This document shows, piece by piece, positions 14,679-22,370 of a stretch of 34,740 nucleotides of DNA (within the stretch, counting starts at the first letter, position 1; each line of letters starts with the position of its first letter). Location of the stretch: contig JAFRCW010000014.1 of the NCBI GenBank assembly GCA_017404145.1, positions 1 to 34,740 on the forward strand. The letters run 5' to 3'. This stretch comes from Ruminococcus sp. (lineage in GTDB: Bacteria > Bacillota > Clostridia > Oscillospirales > Acutalibacteraceae). The notes under the pieces are model-generated. The model had not been told where the DNA came from and did no database searches. It saw nothing but the letters and a program-made list of their open reading frames with translations. The position numbers were made by a program, and so were the translations under genes.

Positions 14679-14912
14679 TCAGCCCATCAGCTTTTTCATG
14701 ATCGCCTGCGCCTGAGGCGTAGAGAGGAACTGCTTCGCCTTTTGTTCATCGTTTAAGATCGCTTCGATCTGATCCGACTGCTTTTTGTCCATCTTGGAAA
14801 TGAGCTTTTGCAGAGAGCCGCCCTCCAGCGCGGACCGGATATCTGCGACGGGGGTATCCAGCCGCAGGGACAGCGCCTGCAGCATTCTCTCCATCTGTGC
14901 GTTATCCGCCAT
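14679..14912 (-). CDS. Small helical protein, unknown (first gene of three)
   Basis: This 77-residue soluble protein has three or four helices: MERMLQALSLRLDTPVADIRSALEGGSLQKLISKMDKK in its first half and a second half rich in Gln/Lys ending AIMKKLMG. The start has GAGGTG at good spacing and lies in a 74-bp divergent region shared with the phosphoesterase gene at 14987. It is the first gene of a unit of three small genes read toward hflX. I know no characterised family for it. The tight packing and the shared helical style with the next gene point to a common process, perhaps a small complex. Confidence 0.7.
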   Translation of the reverse strand: MADNAQMERMLQALSLRLDTPVADIRSALEGGSLQKLISKMDKKQSDQIEAILNDEQKAKQFLSTPQAQAIMKKLMG

Positions 14913-14986
14913 TGTTTCACCTCATTTTAAAATAGTACTGCTTTATATCTTATGCAGAAATCCCTTTTTTATGACAGGAGGTTCCT

Positions 14987-15460
14987 ATGAAAATCATCGT
15001 TTTGTCCGACAACCACGGAATGCTGCGCAATCCCAGAGCGATCCTGGAGCGGCATCCGGACGCTCAGATCGTGGTGCACTGCGGCGACTCGCAGGAGTCC
15101 ATCGAAGATTTGATGGCGGACTTCCCTCAGTTTCGCTATGTCAATGTCAGAGGCAACTGCGACTTTGACGCTTTTCTGCCCGACTATGAGATCTTCACCG
15201 CCGAGGGCGTGCGATTCTTCGTCACCCACGGACACAAATATAACGTCAAGTTCGGGCTAAGCCGCCTGATGTACGCGGCAAAGGAGAACAACATCGATGT
15301 CGTGCTGTTCGGTCATACCCACAGCCCGATGAACGAATATATCGACGGCATATACTACATCAACCCGGGCGCGACCTCGGGATACAGAGGCTCCTATGCT
15401 CTGATCGAGGTCAAGGACGGACAGGTGCTGCCGAACATCGTTTATCTCGACGGCAAATAA
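14987..15460 (+). CDS. YfcE/MJ0936-type metallophosphoesterase
   Basis: A 157-residue calcineurin-like phosphoesterase with all five metal-binding blocks: SDNHG (7-11), HCGDSQ, RGNCD, THGHKY and GHTHSP. Small proteins of this type (E. coli YfcE, B. subtilis YsnB) hydrolyse phosphodiesters in vitro; the cellular substrate is not settled. Residue 8 is Asn in the first block (SDNHG), where Asp or Thr is also common, and the metal-binding Asp and His are kept. The ATG follows ACAGGAGG. It is the first of a plus-strand run leading to holB and ricT but has its own space from holB, which has a promoter. Confidence 0.9.
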   Translation: MKIIVLSDNHGMLRNPRAILERHPDAQIVVHCGDSQESIEDLMADFPQFRYVNVRGNCDFDAFLPDYEIFTAEGVRFFVTHGHKYNVKFGLSRLMYAAKENNIDVVLFGHTHSPMNEYIDGIYYINPGATSGYRGSYALIEVKDGQVLPNIVYLDGK

Positions 15461-15502
15461 ATCCGTCCGAATATTTCAGTAGATTTTTTATAAAAAATAT
15501 GT

Positions 15503-15508
15503 TATAAT
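15503..15508 (+). promoter_or_regulatory. -10 element for holB-ricT
   Basis: A perfect TATAAT 42 bases before the holB start, with an AT-rich but weak -35 region (TAGATT at 15480). It implies that transcription starts near 15515, which rules out the ATG at 15517 as the usual start. Confidence 0.55.
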
Positions 15509-15549
15509 AAAGTTTGATGTCAGCATCGAAGGGAAAGGACGGCGAGCAA

Positions 15550-16407
15550 ATGGATTTCTCCATATCGGAAAACACAAAAAACACCCTGCTTGCCGTTCTT
15601 CAAAGCGGCAGGCTCGCCCACACAGTCATCATCGAATCCGATGATGAAAAAACGCGAAGAGACGCCGCGCTGTTTCTCTGCGCCTACGCGGTATGCAGGG
15701 AGGATCACCGCCCCTGTATGAGGTGCGCCGCCTGTCACAAGGCGCTGTCTCTGATCCATCCCGACGTCTATGTTCCCGAGCTGTCGGGCAAGCTCAGACA
15801 GATCAATATGGAAACCTCGCGTGAGATCGGGCGTCAGGCAAGCATCATCCCCAACGAGGCGAACACCCGCGTCTTTCTGTTCTTTGACGCGGATAAAACG
15901 ATACCTCCTATCACCCAGAACGCGATGCTTAAGCTGATCGAGGAACCGCCGCAGAGCATCCTGTTCGTCTTTACGGTGAAAAAGTCCTCGGCGCTTCTGT
16001 CTACCGTGCGTTCACGCGCCCAGCTGATCACGCTCAAGGGTGAGGAAGGCGTTGACGATTTCGCAAGGCAGACCGCCGACGAGATCATCCAAGGGATCGT
16101 CTCGCTCTATGAAGCGGATCTGCTCAAGGCGCTCACGCCGCTCTCCGTTAAGGACAACAAGGAGAAGTTTGCCCCGACGATGCTGTGCCTGACAGAAAGT
16201 CTCAGGCTTGCTCTGGGCTTTTTATGCGGCGTTGACACCGAAGATGAAAACGCGCTGCTGCTCTCTAAAAAACTGCAGAAAGATGAAATACTCAAAATGC
16301 TCGAGATCACGGACGACGCCGTTCGCAAATCTCAGACCAATATCAATATGACACTGCTCACCACATGGCTGAGCTCACAGTACAGGAGGATCCTATGGCA
16401 GAAGTAA
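15550..16407 (+). CDS. holB: DNA polymerase III subunit delta prime
   Basis: A clamp-loader subunit of 285 residues that helps load the beta clamp on primed DNA. The AAA+ domain lacks the Walker A lysine motif, as expected for delta prime, and carries a four-cysteine zinc module (Cys49, Cys56, Cys59, Cys62 in VCREDHRPCMRCAAC). Further conserved segments are LFFDADKTIPPITQNAMLKLIEEP and STVRSRAQ. I chose the ATG at 15550 (MDFSISENTK, with AAGGA upstream) over in-frame starts at 15514 and 15517 that would lie at the transcription start. It overlaps ricT by 13 bp. The gene order holB-ricT is common in Firmicutes. Confidence 0.92.
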   Translation: MDFSISENTKNTLLAVLQSGRLAHTVIIESDDEKTRRDAALFLCAYAVCREDHRPCMRCAACHKALSLIHPDVYVPELSGKLRQINMETSREIGRQASIIPNEANTRVFLFFDADKTIPPITQNAMLKLIEEPPQSILFVFTVKKSSALLSTVRSRAQLITLKGEEGVDDFARQTADEIIQGIVSLYEADLLKALTPLSVKDNKEKFAPTMLCLTESLRLALGFLCGVDTEDENALLLSKKLQKDEILKMLEITDDAVRKSQTNINMTLLTTWLSSQYRRILWQK

Positions 16408-17261
16408 TAGGAGTCAGATTTAAAGAAGTCGGAAAAATATACTACTTTGACCCCGTCGGTCAGAAGCTCTCATTAAACGACCGCGTGATCGTAGAGACCG
16501 CAAGGGGCGTCGAGTGCGGCACCGTCGCCACCGAAAACCGCGAAGTACCCGACGAGGAGATCGTGCATCCGTTGAAGAAGATGCTCAGAGTCGCCACCAA
16601 GGACGATCTCAGACGGATCGAAGAAAACGCGAAGAAGGAAAAAGACGCGCAGAAGATCTTTGAACAGAAGGTCTCAGAGCACGAGCTCGAGATGAAGCTC
16701 GTCGACGTGGAATACACCTTTGACAATTCGAAGATCATCTTCTATTTCACCGCCGACGGCAGAGTGGACTTCCGCTCGCTGGTCAAGGACCTCGCCTCCG
16801 TCTTCAGGACGAGGATCGAACTCAGACAGATCGGCGTCAGAGACGAGTCGAAGATGCTCGGGGGCCTCGGCGTATGCGGCAGACCCTTCTGCTGCAACAG
16901 CTTCTTAGGCGAGTTCCAGCCTGTATCCATCAAGATGGCGAAGGATCAGGGTCTCTCCCTCTCTCCCACCAAGATCTCCGGCACCTGCGGCAGACTGATG
17001 TGCTGTTTAAAATACGAGCAGGACGCCTATGTCGATCTCTTAAAGCGCACCCCAAAGGTAGGCGCGATCGTCAAGACTCCCGAGGGCAGAGGTCTGGTGG
17101 TAGAGACCAACCTGCTCTCCCAGACCTTGAAGGTCAAGCTCGACAACACCCCCGACGCCGCCGCTCCCCAGACCTATAAGGTCAGACAGGTAAAGCTTGT
17201 CAAAGACGGCTATATCAAGGTCAACAAGAAAGAACTGGAAGAGTTCAAAGACTTGGAATGA
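16395..17261 (+). CDS. ricT: PSP1-domain protein RicT (YaaT)
   Basis: This 288-residue protein belongs to the RicT/YaaT family. In B. subtilis RicT acts with RicA and RicF in a complex that carries [4Fe-4S] clusters, binds RNase Y, and affects mRNA processing, sporulation and biofilm formation. The family's Cys motifs are present: GVCGRPFCCNSF (Cys161, 166, 167) and TCGRLMCCLKYE (Cys198, 203, 204). I chose the ATG at 16395 because GGAGGATCCT precedes it. It lies in the holB coding end, so translation is coupled. A terminator follows within 15 bases. Confidence 0.93.
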   Translation: MAEVIGVRFKEVGKIYYFDPVGQKLSLNDRVIVETARGVECGTVATENREVPDEEIVHPLKKMLRVATKDDLRRIEENAKKEKDAQKIFEQKVSEHELEMKLVDVEYTFDNSKIIFYFTADGRVDFRSLVKDLASVFRTRIELRQIGVRDESKMLGGLGVCGRPFCCNSFLGEFQPVSIKMAKDQGLSLSPTKISGTCGRLMCCLKYEQDAYVDLLKRTPKVGAIVKTPEGRGLVVETNLLSQTLKVKLDNTPDAAAPQTYKVRQVKLVKDGYIKVNKKELEEFKDLE

Positions 17262-17274
17262 TCACAAAACAGAG

Positions 17275-17300
17275 ACGCTGAGCATTCTCAGCGTTTTTTT
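17275..17300 (+). terminator. Rho-independent terminator of holB-ricT
   Basis: Perfect 8-bp stem ACGCTGAG-CATT-CTCAGCGT followed by a run of seven T (17294-17300). Confidence 0.93.
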
Positions 17301-17344
17301 GTAGGTACAAATAAATTGGTTAGCGAATAATGAATGAGGATAAA

Positions 17345-17962
17345 ATGAATCACATCAAATGGATTTTCTTTGATATCGGCTCAACGCTTGTTGACGAGAG
17401 CATAGCCTATCGAAAAAGAATTGAAAGAACTATCGCAGGCACAAATGTCACTTATGGTGATTTTTACAATAAAATAGTGGAGATATCAAAATACAATCAA
17501 AGAGGTTACAACAAGGCGCTGGAAGCATACGGCTTGAAAACGGCTCCTTGGAACAGCGAGGACGAATACGTCTATCCTGAATCCGAAGAAGTATTACGAG
17601 AGTTAAGTAAGCGTTACCAAATCGGCATTATTGCAAATCAGAACTCGGGCAGCGAGGAACGCTTAGAGAAACTCGGTTTGCTCAGATACATTGACCTTGT
17701 TGTTGCATCTGCGGAAGAAGGTGTGGCAAAGCCTGATTTGAGAATATTCCAAATTGCGCTTAAGCGTGCAAATTGCAAACCCGAAGAAGCAGTAATGGTC
17801 GGTGACAGGATTGATAATGATATTATTCCCGCTAACGAAATCGGAATGACAACTGTGTGGATCAAACAAGGGTTTGGAGGACTATCCAAGCCAAAGAAAC
17901 CTATAGAACAGCCTGATTACATAATTTATAATCTAAACGAGTTATTAAAACTTTTGGTGTAA
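17345..17962 (+). CDS. HAD superfamily phosphatase-like hydrolase
   Basis: A HAD hydrolase of 205 residues. The nucleophile motif reads FFDIGSTLVDE (Asp10); the second position that is usually Asp (DxDxT) is Gly12, so the acid/base residue is missing or supplied elsewhere. Later motifs are intact: IIANQNSGSEE (motif II region), a Lys in GVAKPDLRIF and the metal-binding acids in VGDRIDND. Small soluble protein; the substrate is probably a phosphorylated metabolite. I chose the ATG at 17345, with GAGG six bases upstream, over 17330. It is AT-richer than neighbours (many AAA, AAT, ATT codons) and is followed after one base by an HD-domain gene, so the pair looks co-transcribed and perhaps horizontally acquired. 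Confidence 0.88.
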   Translation: MNHIKWIFFDIGSTLVDESIAYRKRIERTIAGTNVTYGDFYNKIVEISKYNQRGYNKALEAYGLKTAPWNSEDEYVYPESEEVLRELSKRYQIGIIANQNSGSEERLEKLGLLRYIDLVVASAEEGVAKPDLRIFQIALKRANCKPEEAVMVGDRIDNDIIPANEIGMTTVWIKQGFGGLSKPKKPIEQPDYIIYNLNELLKLLV

Positions 17963-17963
17963 T

Positions 17964-18560
17964 ATGAAATTACCAACGATTATTGAAGCAGAAAAACGAT
18001 TAAACGAAGCAGAATTGCGCAACCCCGGCAACTGGATCGGTCACAGTAAGACCGCTGCCCTTTGCGCAAAAGCGATCGCAGAGCATTGCGATGATCTTGA
18101 TGCTGATACCGCCTATATTCTCGGCTTGCTCCACGATATCGGCAGACGTGAGGGTGTAACGGATATGCGGCATATTATTGACGGCTGCAATTATATGAAT
18201 TCTCTCGGCTATGATGATTGCGCCCGAATTTGTCTGACGCACTCATTCCCTTATAAAGATATTCGCTCCTATAACGGACAAAACGATTGTACAGCAAAAG
18301 AGACTGATTTTATCATCATATTTCTTAACAAAATCGAATATGATGACTATGACAGGCTGATCCAACTCTGCGATGCGCTCGCCCTGCAAAACGGCGCAAC
18401 CTATATCGAAAAGCGTCTTGTTGATGTGGTAATGCGCAGGGGCTTTAATGATATGACAATTCCGAAATGGAAAGCGTTTCTGGATCTGAAAGATTACTTT
18501 GATCAGAAAACACGAACGGATATTTATCAGCTGATCGGCGTTATCCCTTCATCGCGTTAG
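17964..18560 (+). CDS. HD-domain phosphohydrolase
   Basis: The 198-residue soluble protein has an HD-domain metal site: His27 in WIGHSKTAA, the His57-Asp58 doublet in GLLHDIGR, and a later His in LTHSFPY. HD enzymes of this size hydrolyse phosphate esters or nucleotides; a dNMP- or nucleotide-like substrate is plausible. The ATG follows the HAD stop after one base. Together the two genes look like an accessory phosphohydrolase pair inserted between the ricT terminator and the ferredoxin promoter. The base composition is more AT-rich than in flanking genes, especially in the HAD gene. Confidence 0.87.
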   Translation: MKLPTIIEAEKRLNEAELRNPGNWIGHSKTAALCAKAIAEHCDDLDADTAYILGLLHDIGRREGVTDMRHIIDGCNYMNSLGYDDCARICLTHSFPYKDIRSYNGQNDCTAKETDFIIIFLNKIEYDDYDRLIQLCDALALQNGATYIEKRLVDVVMRRGFNDMTIPKWKAFLDLKDYFDQKTRTDIYQLIGVIPSSR

Positions 18561-18643
18561 GATGGAGAAAAAATTTTGCAAAGGATCGGTTCTCTTAAAC
18601 TATATCTTTTCGGCAATTTTTTTGGAAATCCGACCGGATGATA

Positions 18644-18671
18644 TTGCTTTTTTCAAAATATATGCTATAAT
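18644..18671 (+). promoter_or_regulatory. Promoter of the ferredoxin gene
   Basis: TTGCTT (18644-18649), 16-bp spacer, TATAAT (18666-18671); about 30 bases before the ferredoxin start. Confidence 0.7.
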
Positions 18672-18701
18672 ACAGTTGAACTTTAATAAGGAGGTACCAT
18701 T

Positions 18702-18872
18702 ATGGCTTATAAGATTTCTGAAGACTGCATTTCCTGCGGCGCTTGCGCTGACGAGTGTCCGGTAAGCGCGATCTCTGAGGGCGACGCTTCTTATGTCATC
18801 AATGCTGATGAGTGTATCGAGTGCGGCGCTTGCGCTGATGTTTGCCCCGTTGGAGCTCCCGCAGCCGAATAA
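18702..18872 (+). CDS. 2[4Fe-4S] ferredoxin (56 residues)
   Basis: A clostridial-type ferredoxin, only 56 residues. It has the two classical motifs CISCGACADECP (Cys9, 12, 15, 19) and CIECGACADVCP (Cys38, 41, 44, 48), with the Pro after the fourth Cys in both halves. It carries electrons in the cytoplasm, for example for pyruvate:ferredoxin oxidoreductase and hydrogenase in anaerobes. The start has AAGGAGG at the right distance, a clear promoter lies upstream and a strong terminator downstream, so it is a single-gene unit, probably highly expressed. The acidic, Ala/Gly-rich composition is typical. Confidence 0.97.
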   Translation: MAYKISEDCISCGACADECPVSAISEGDASYVINADECIECGACADVCPVGAPAAE

Positions 18873-18886
18873 TTTTTCTAACCGAG

Positions 18887-18920
18887 AGGCTTTCGGATCA
18901 TCCGAAAGCCTTTTCTTTTT
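18887..18920 (+). terminator. Terminator of the ferredoxin gene
   Basis: 11-bp perfect stem AGGCTTTCGGA/TCCGAAAGCCT with a 3-base loop, then TTTTCTTTTT. Confidence 0.93.
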
Positions 18921-18960
18921 GTCGGTTTACATCCGTCTGTGTTTGTGATAGAATAGTTTA

Positions 18961-19070
18961 CAGCGGTCAGCGGTCGGTTAGCCGCCCGCAGACCCCTAAT
19001 CACTAATCACCAACCACTAATCACTATTCACTAACCACTAATCACCAACCACTATTCACTAACCACTAAT
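18961..19070. repeat. Heptad arrays CAGCGGT and CACTAAT
   Basis: Two CAGCGGT units, then about ten CACTAAT/CACCAAC/CACTATT/CACTAAC heptads from 18997 that end directly at the ribosome binding site of the next gene. Spacing is a strict 7 bp. Confidence 0.88.
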
Positions 19071-19084
19071 CCGGAGGGATGTCT

Positions 19085-19831
19085 GTGAACAAAATCGAAC
19101 CGCTCGGAAACGGCGTCAGGATCTATGTATCCGATCAGCATCATTTTACCACCGACACCATCCTGCTCGCGCACTTCGCGAACGCAAAGACATCCGACAA
19201 GGCTATAGATCTCGGCGCGGGCTGCGGCACGATCCCGCTGTTGTGGACAAGAGAGAACACCCCCAAAGAAATCGCGGCGGTAGAGCTTCAAAAAGACGCG
19301 GTATCTCTTCTTCAAGACAGTATCTCTCTTAACCTTGAAAACGGGATCGCAAGGGTCAGAAGCATTACCCCGATCTGCGCCGATCTCAGAGATCTCAAAG
19401 GGAAGCTGCCGTTCGGATATTTCACCTTGGTTACCTGCAACCCGCCCTACAAGCCCGAGGGAACGGGACTGAAGAATCCCGACGAGTCAAAAACGACCGC
19501 CCGTCATGAGACGGACTGCACCGTCGACGACGTCTGTAAAGCAGCGTCACAGCTCTTACAGTTTGCGGGAAGGTTCTGTCTGTGCTTAAGACCCGAGCGG
19601 CTGTGCGATGTGACCGAGGCGCTGAGAAAATACGACCTCGAGCCCAAGCGCCTGCGCTTTGTCCAGCAGAGGTCGGACAAGGCGCCCAAGCTCTTTCTGC
19701 TCGAAGCAAGACGCGGGTCAAAAAAGGGCTTCTTAACCGTTGAGCCGGTGCTGTTTATCGAGGATGACAAAGGCGGCTTCTCAAAAGAAATGAAAGCGAT
19801 CTACGGATCATATAAAGAGGAATATCTATGA
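19085..19831 (+). CDS. TrmN6-like SAM-dependent methyltransferase
   Basis: About 248 residues, Rossmann methyltransferase with motif I DLGAGCG (about 42-48) and the amino-methylating motif NPPY in VTCNPPYKPEG. It resembles tRNA1(Val) (adenine37-N6)-methyltransferase (TrmN6/YfiC), which methylates A37. The most likely start is GTG at 19085, seven bases after GGAGG; the in-frame ATG at 19079 is only one base from it, too close. It overlaps rsmI by 4 bp (ATGA), and the chain continues into folC. The partner rRNA methylase rsmI makes an RNA-modification role consistent. The heptad array abuts its ribosome binding site, so the promoter may lie in or before the repeat. Confidence 0.88.
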   Translation: MNKIEPLGNGVRIYVSDQHHFTTDTILLAHFANAKTSDKAIDLGAGCGTIPLLWTRENTPKEIAAVELQKDAVSLLQDSISLNLENGIARVRSITPICADLRDLKGKLPFGYFTLVTCNPPYKPEGTGLKNPDESKTTARHETDCTVDDVCKAASQLLQFAGRFCLCLRPERLCDVTEALRKYDLEPKRLRFVQQRSDKAPKLFLLEARRGSKKGFLTVEPVLFIEDDKGGFSKEMKAIYGSYKEEYL

Positions 19832-20649
19832 CAGGAACGTTATATGTGGTCGGCACGCCGATCGGGAATCTGGGCGATATCTCCCCCAGAGCGCTGGAGA
19901 CCTTAAAAGGGGTGGATTTCATCGCGGCGGAGGACACCAGAGTCACCGTCAAGCTGCTTAATCACTTCGATATCAAAAAGCCGCTGGTCTCCTACTTTGA
20001 GCATAACAAGCACGAGAAGGGCGAGGTCATCACCGACAGGATTTTAAAAGGCGAAAACTGCGCCGTCGTCACCGACGCGGGTATGCCGTGTATCTCCGAT
20101 CCGGGAGAGGATCTTATCCGTCAGTGTCAGGAGAAGGACATCCCTACCGTCGTGATCCCGGGTCCCTCCGCGGTGATCTCCGCCTTGGCGGTATCGGGGC
20201 TGGAGACGGGGAGATTCACCTTCGAAGGCTTTCTCTCCGTCAACAAAAAGAGCCGCGCGGATCACCTCGAATCCCTCTTGGACGAGAGGCGCACGATGAT
20301 CTTCTATGAAGCGCCGCACAAGCTGCCCAATACCCTCAAAGACCTGTATCAGACCTTCGGCGAGAGAAAGCTCACCATCGCCAGAGAGCTGACCAAGCTC
20401 CACGAGGAGATCATCCGCACCACTACCGCATATGCCGCAGAGCATTATGCGGACGGTTCCGTTAAGGGTGAGATCGTCCTCATCTTGGAGGGAAAAAAGC
20501 AGGAGGATAAATCCGCCTATACCCTTGACGACGCGGTACAATACGCGCAGAAGCTGATCGAAAATGGGATGCGTCCCACCGACGCGGCAAAAGAAGCCGC
20601 CGCCATCTCTAAAATCAAGAAAAATGATATATACAGGAAGCTTATATGA
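19828..20649 (+). CDS. rsmI: 16S rRNA (cytidine1402-2'-O)-methyltransferase
   Basis: A 273-residue tetrapyrrole-methylase-fold protein of the RsmI family, which methylates C1402 in the decoding site of 16S rRNA. The family N-terminus GTLYVVGTPIGNLGDISPRA and AAEDTR are evident, as are YFEHNKHEK, VTDAGMPCISDPG and PGPSAVISALAVSG. Length is normal. The ATG overlaps the upstream stop (ATGA) and its own end overlaps folC by 4 bp. A C-terminal 40-residue helical extension (DDAVQYAQKLIENG) is usual for the Firmicute proteins. Confidence 0.96.
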   Translation: MTGTLYVVGTPIGNLGDISPRALETLKGVDFIAAEDTRVTVKLLNHFDIKKPLVSYFEHNKHEKGEVITDRILKGENCAVVTDAGMPCISDPGEDLIRQCQEKDIPTVVIPGPSAVISALAVSGLETGRFTFEGFLSVNKKSRADHLESLLDERRTMIFYEAPHKLPNTLKDLYQTFGERKLTIARELTKLHEEIIRTTTAYAAEHYADGSVKGEIVLILEGKKQEDKSAYTLDDAVQYAQKLIENGMRPTDAAKEAAAISKIKKNDIYRKLI

Positions 20650-21926
20650 CCTACCAAGATACTCTTAATTTCATCCACTCTCTTGACAAATTCGGTTCGC
20701 GCCCGGGACTTGACAGAGTTGAGAAGCTCTTCTCCTATACGCCGGAGATCACGCGCGGAAAGTTCATCCACGTCGCCGGTACCAACGGCAAAGGTTCCGT
20801 CTGTGTGATGCTCTCGCATATCCTGCAGAAAGCGGGATACAAGACAGGTCTGTTTATCTCGCCCTATATCACCGAGTTTCGCGAGAGGATCCAGATCAAC
20901 AACTCCCCCGCCGGCAGACAGACGCTGATCAGCGCGGTGGAATACTATATGCCCTATCTCAAAGAGCTCAACGATCAGGGGATCGTCATCACGGAGTTTG
21001 AATTTCTGACCGTGATCGCCTTCTATATCTTCCGTCAGCAGAACTGCGACTTTGTCGTGTGCGAAACGGGAATGGGCGGACTGCTGGACTCTACCAACGT
21101 GATCGAACGGCCGCTATGCTCCGTCATCACCAGAATCGACCTTGACCACACCGCGGTCCTCGGCGATACGATCGAGAAGATCGCAGAGCAAAAGTGCGGC
21201 ATCATCAAAGAGAACGGCATCACTGTCACCGCCGCGCAGAAAGAAGAAGCGGCGTCAGTGATCCGAAAAACCACGGAAGAAAAGCATAACACGCTGTTTC
21301 TCGCGCAGGATATCGTCCTGCATCAACCTCAGCTGAACAAGCGCGGCGCTTACTTCGAATACCAAGGCGAGAAGATGTTTCTGCCGCTGGTCGGCGAACA
21401 TCAGATAGAAAACTTACAGTGTACGCTCGCAGTCATCAAAGCGCTCAATCTCCTCCGGCTCAGGCACGCGCATATCACCGCACAGCAGATCCGCGACGGG
21501 CTTATGGCAGTGATTCACCCCGCGCGGTTTGAAAAGCTCAGAGATAAGCCCGCGGTCATCCTCGACGGCGCGCATAACAAAAACGGTCTGGAGGCGTTTG
21601 TCAATGCGGTCAGAAAGTACTACGGCGGGATCGGCAAGACGCTGATCATCGGGATGCTCGCCGACAAGGACTCTGAGGCGCTGTATCTGCTCAGAGGGCT
21701 GTTCAAGCGCATTATCACCACGGATATCAAAAATCCCCGCGCCCTTGACGCGGAGATCTTAGCACAGCGATGCAAAGGATTGGCGCGGGAGATAGAAACC
21801 GTCAGAAATCCTTCTGAAGCAGTCGACAAAGCGCTGTCTTATCAAGATACCGTATTCATCTGCGGCTCGCTCTATCTCGCGGGAGAGATCAGACCTTACA
21901 TTCTCTCCCTTCCCGAAGAAATCTGA
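20646..21926 (+). CDS. folC: Folylpolyglutamate/dihydrofolate synthase
   Basis: The 426-residue Mur-ligase-like enzyme adds glutamate to dihydropteroate or to folates. The P-loop is GTNGKGS (45-51), followed by FISPYITEFRERIQ, CETGMGG and VITRIDLDHT; the C-terminal domain has ILDGAHNKNG. The N-terminal start ATG overlaps the rsmI stop by 4 bp. It is the last gene of the trmN6-rsmI-folC unit, with a terminator 27 bases after its stop. All usual catalytic segments are present and the length is normal. Confidence 0.95.
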   Translation: MTYQDTLNFIHSLDKFGSRPGLDRVEKLFSYTPEITRGKFIHVAGTNGKGSVCVMLSHILQKAGYKTGLFISPYITEFRERIQINNSPAGRQTLISAVEYYMPYLKELNDQGIVITEFEFLTVIAFYIFRQQNCDFVVCETGMGGLLDSTNVIERPLCSVITRIDLDHTAVLGDTIEKIAEQKCGIIKENGITVTAAQKEEAASVIRKTTEEKHNTLFLAQDIVLHQPQLNKRGAYFEYQGEKMFLPLVGEHQIENLQCTLAVIKALNLLRLRHAHITAQQIRDGLMAVIHPARFEKLRDKPAVILDGAHNKNGLEAFVNAVRKYYGGIGKTLIIGMLADKDSEALYLLRGLFKRIITTDIKNPRALDAEILAQRCKGLAREIETVRNPSEAVDKALSYQDTVFICGSLYLAGEIRPYILSLPEEI

Positions 21927-21952
21927 CGACAACAGAATATGACGAATTTTTC

Positions 21953-21990
21953 GCGTCCGATCCTGTATCATAGGGTCGGACGCTCTTTTT
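21953..21990 (+). terminator. Terminator of the folC operon
   Basis: 11-bp stem GCGTCCGATCC/GGGTCGGACGC (one G-T pair), loop TGTATCATA, then TCTTTTT. Confidence 0.9.
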
Positions 21991-22052
21991 AACTAAGAAC
22001 TAAGAAAGAAGAAATAAGAACTGAGAACCGACAATCGGGAACCGACAACTTC
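21990..22052. repeat. Heptad array AACTAAG into AACCGAC
   Basis: Nine 7-bp units in register: AACTAAG, AACTAAG, AAAGAAG, AAATAAG, AACTGAG, AACCGAC, AATCGGG, AACCGAC. It occupies the whole gap between the folC terminator and the spoIIAA ribosome binding site. Confidence 0.85.
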
Positions 22053-22067
22053 AAACAGGTGATCATT

Positions 22068-22370
22068 ATGGTAGATATGTCTTACAAAAACGATATCCTC
22101 ACGGCAGGACTGTACGGCGAGATCGATCATCATATCGCGCCGAAGATCCGCAGTGAGATCGACGCAAAGTGCGAGAATCTGCGTCCGAAAGTTTTGCGGC
22201 TCGACTTTAAGGCGGTCAGCTTTATGGACAGCTCGGGCGTGGGGCTGGTGATGGGCAGACAGCGCTGTATCTCTCTCTTGGGCGGACGGCTGGAGGTCGT
22301 CAATATCCCCAAGCAAATCAACAAGGTCTTTTCCCTCTCGGGACTGGACAAGCTGGGGGTGCTAAAATGA
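22068..22370 (+). CDS. spoIIAA: Anti-sigma F factor antagonist SpoIIAA
   Basis: A 100-residue STAS-domain protein. SpoIIAA binds SpoIIAB and releases sigma F in the forespore; phosphorylation of its conserved Ser by SpoIIAB turns it off. The family opening LYGEIDHHIA and the phosphoserine motif FMDSSGVGLVMGR (Ser55/56) are present. I chose the ATG at 22068 (AGGTG upstream) over the GTG at 22059. It overlaps spoIIAB by 4 bp. It is the first gene of the complete spoIIA operon. No sigma-H-like promoter is evident in the heptad-filled gap upstream. Confidence 0.95.
   Translation: MVDMSYKNDILTAGLYGEIDHHIAPKIRSEIDAKCENLRPKVLRLDFKAVSFMDSSGVGLVMGRQRCISLLGGRLEVVNIPKQINKVFSLSGLDKLGVLK

Noticed and set aside
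15514..15549. Upstream starts for holB
   Set aside because: They lie at the expected transcription start, six to nine bases after the -10, with no ribosome binding site.
18562..18765. 67-codon frame overlapping the ferredoxin start
   Set aside because: It covers the ferredoxin promoter and start in another phase, and the ferredoxin is unmistakable.
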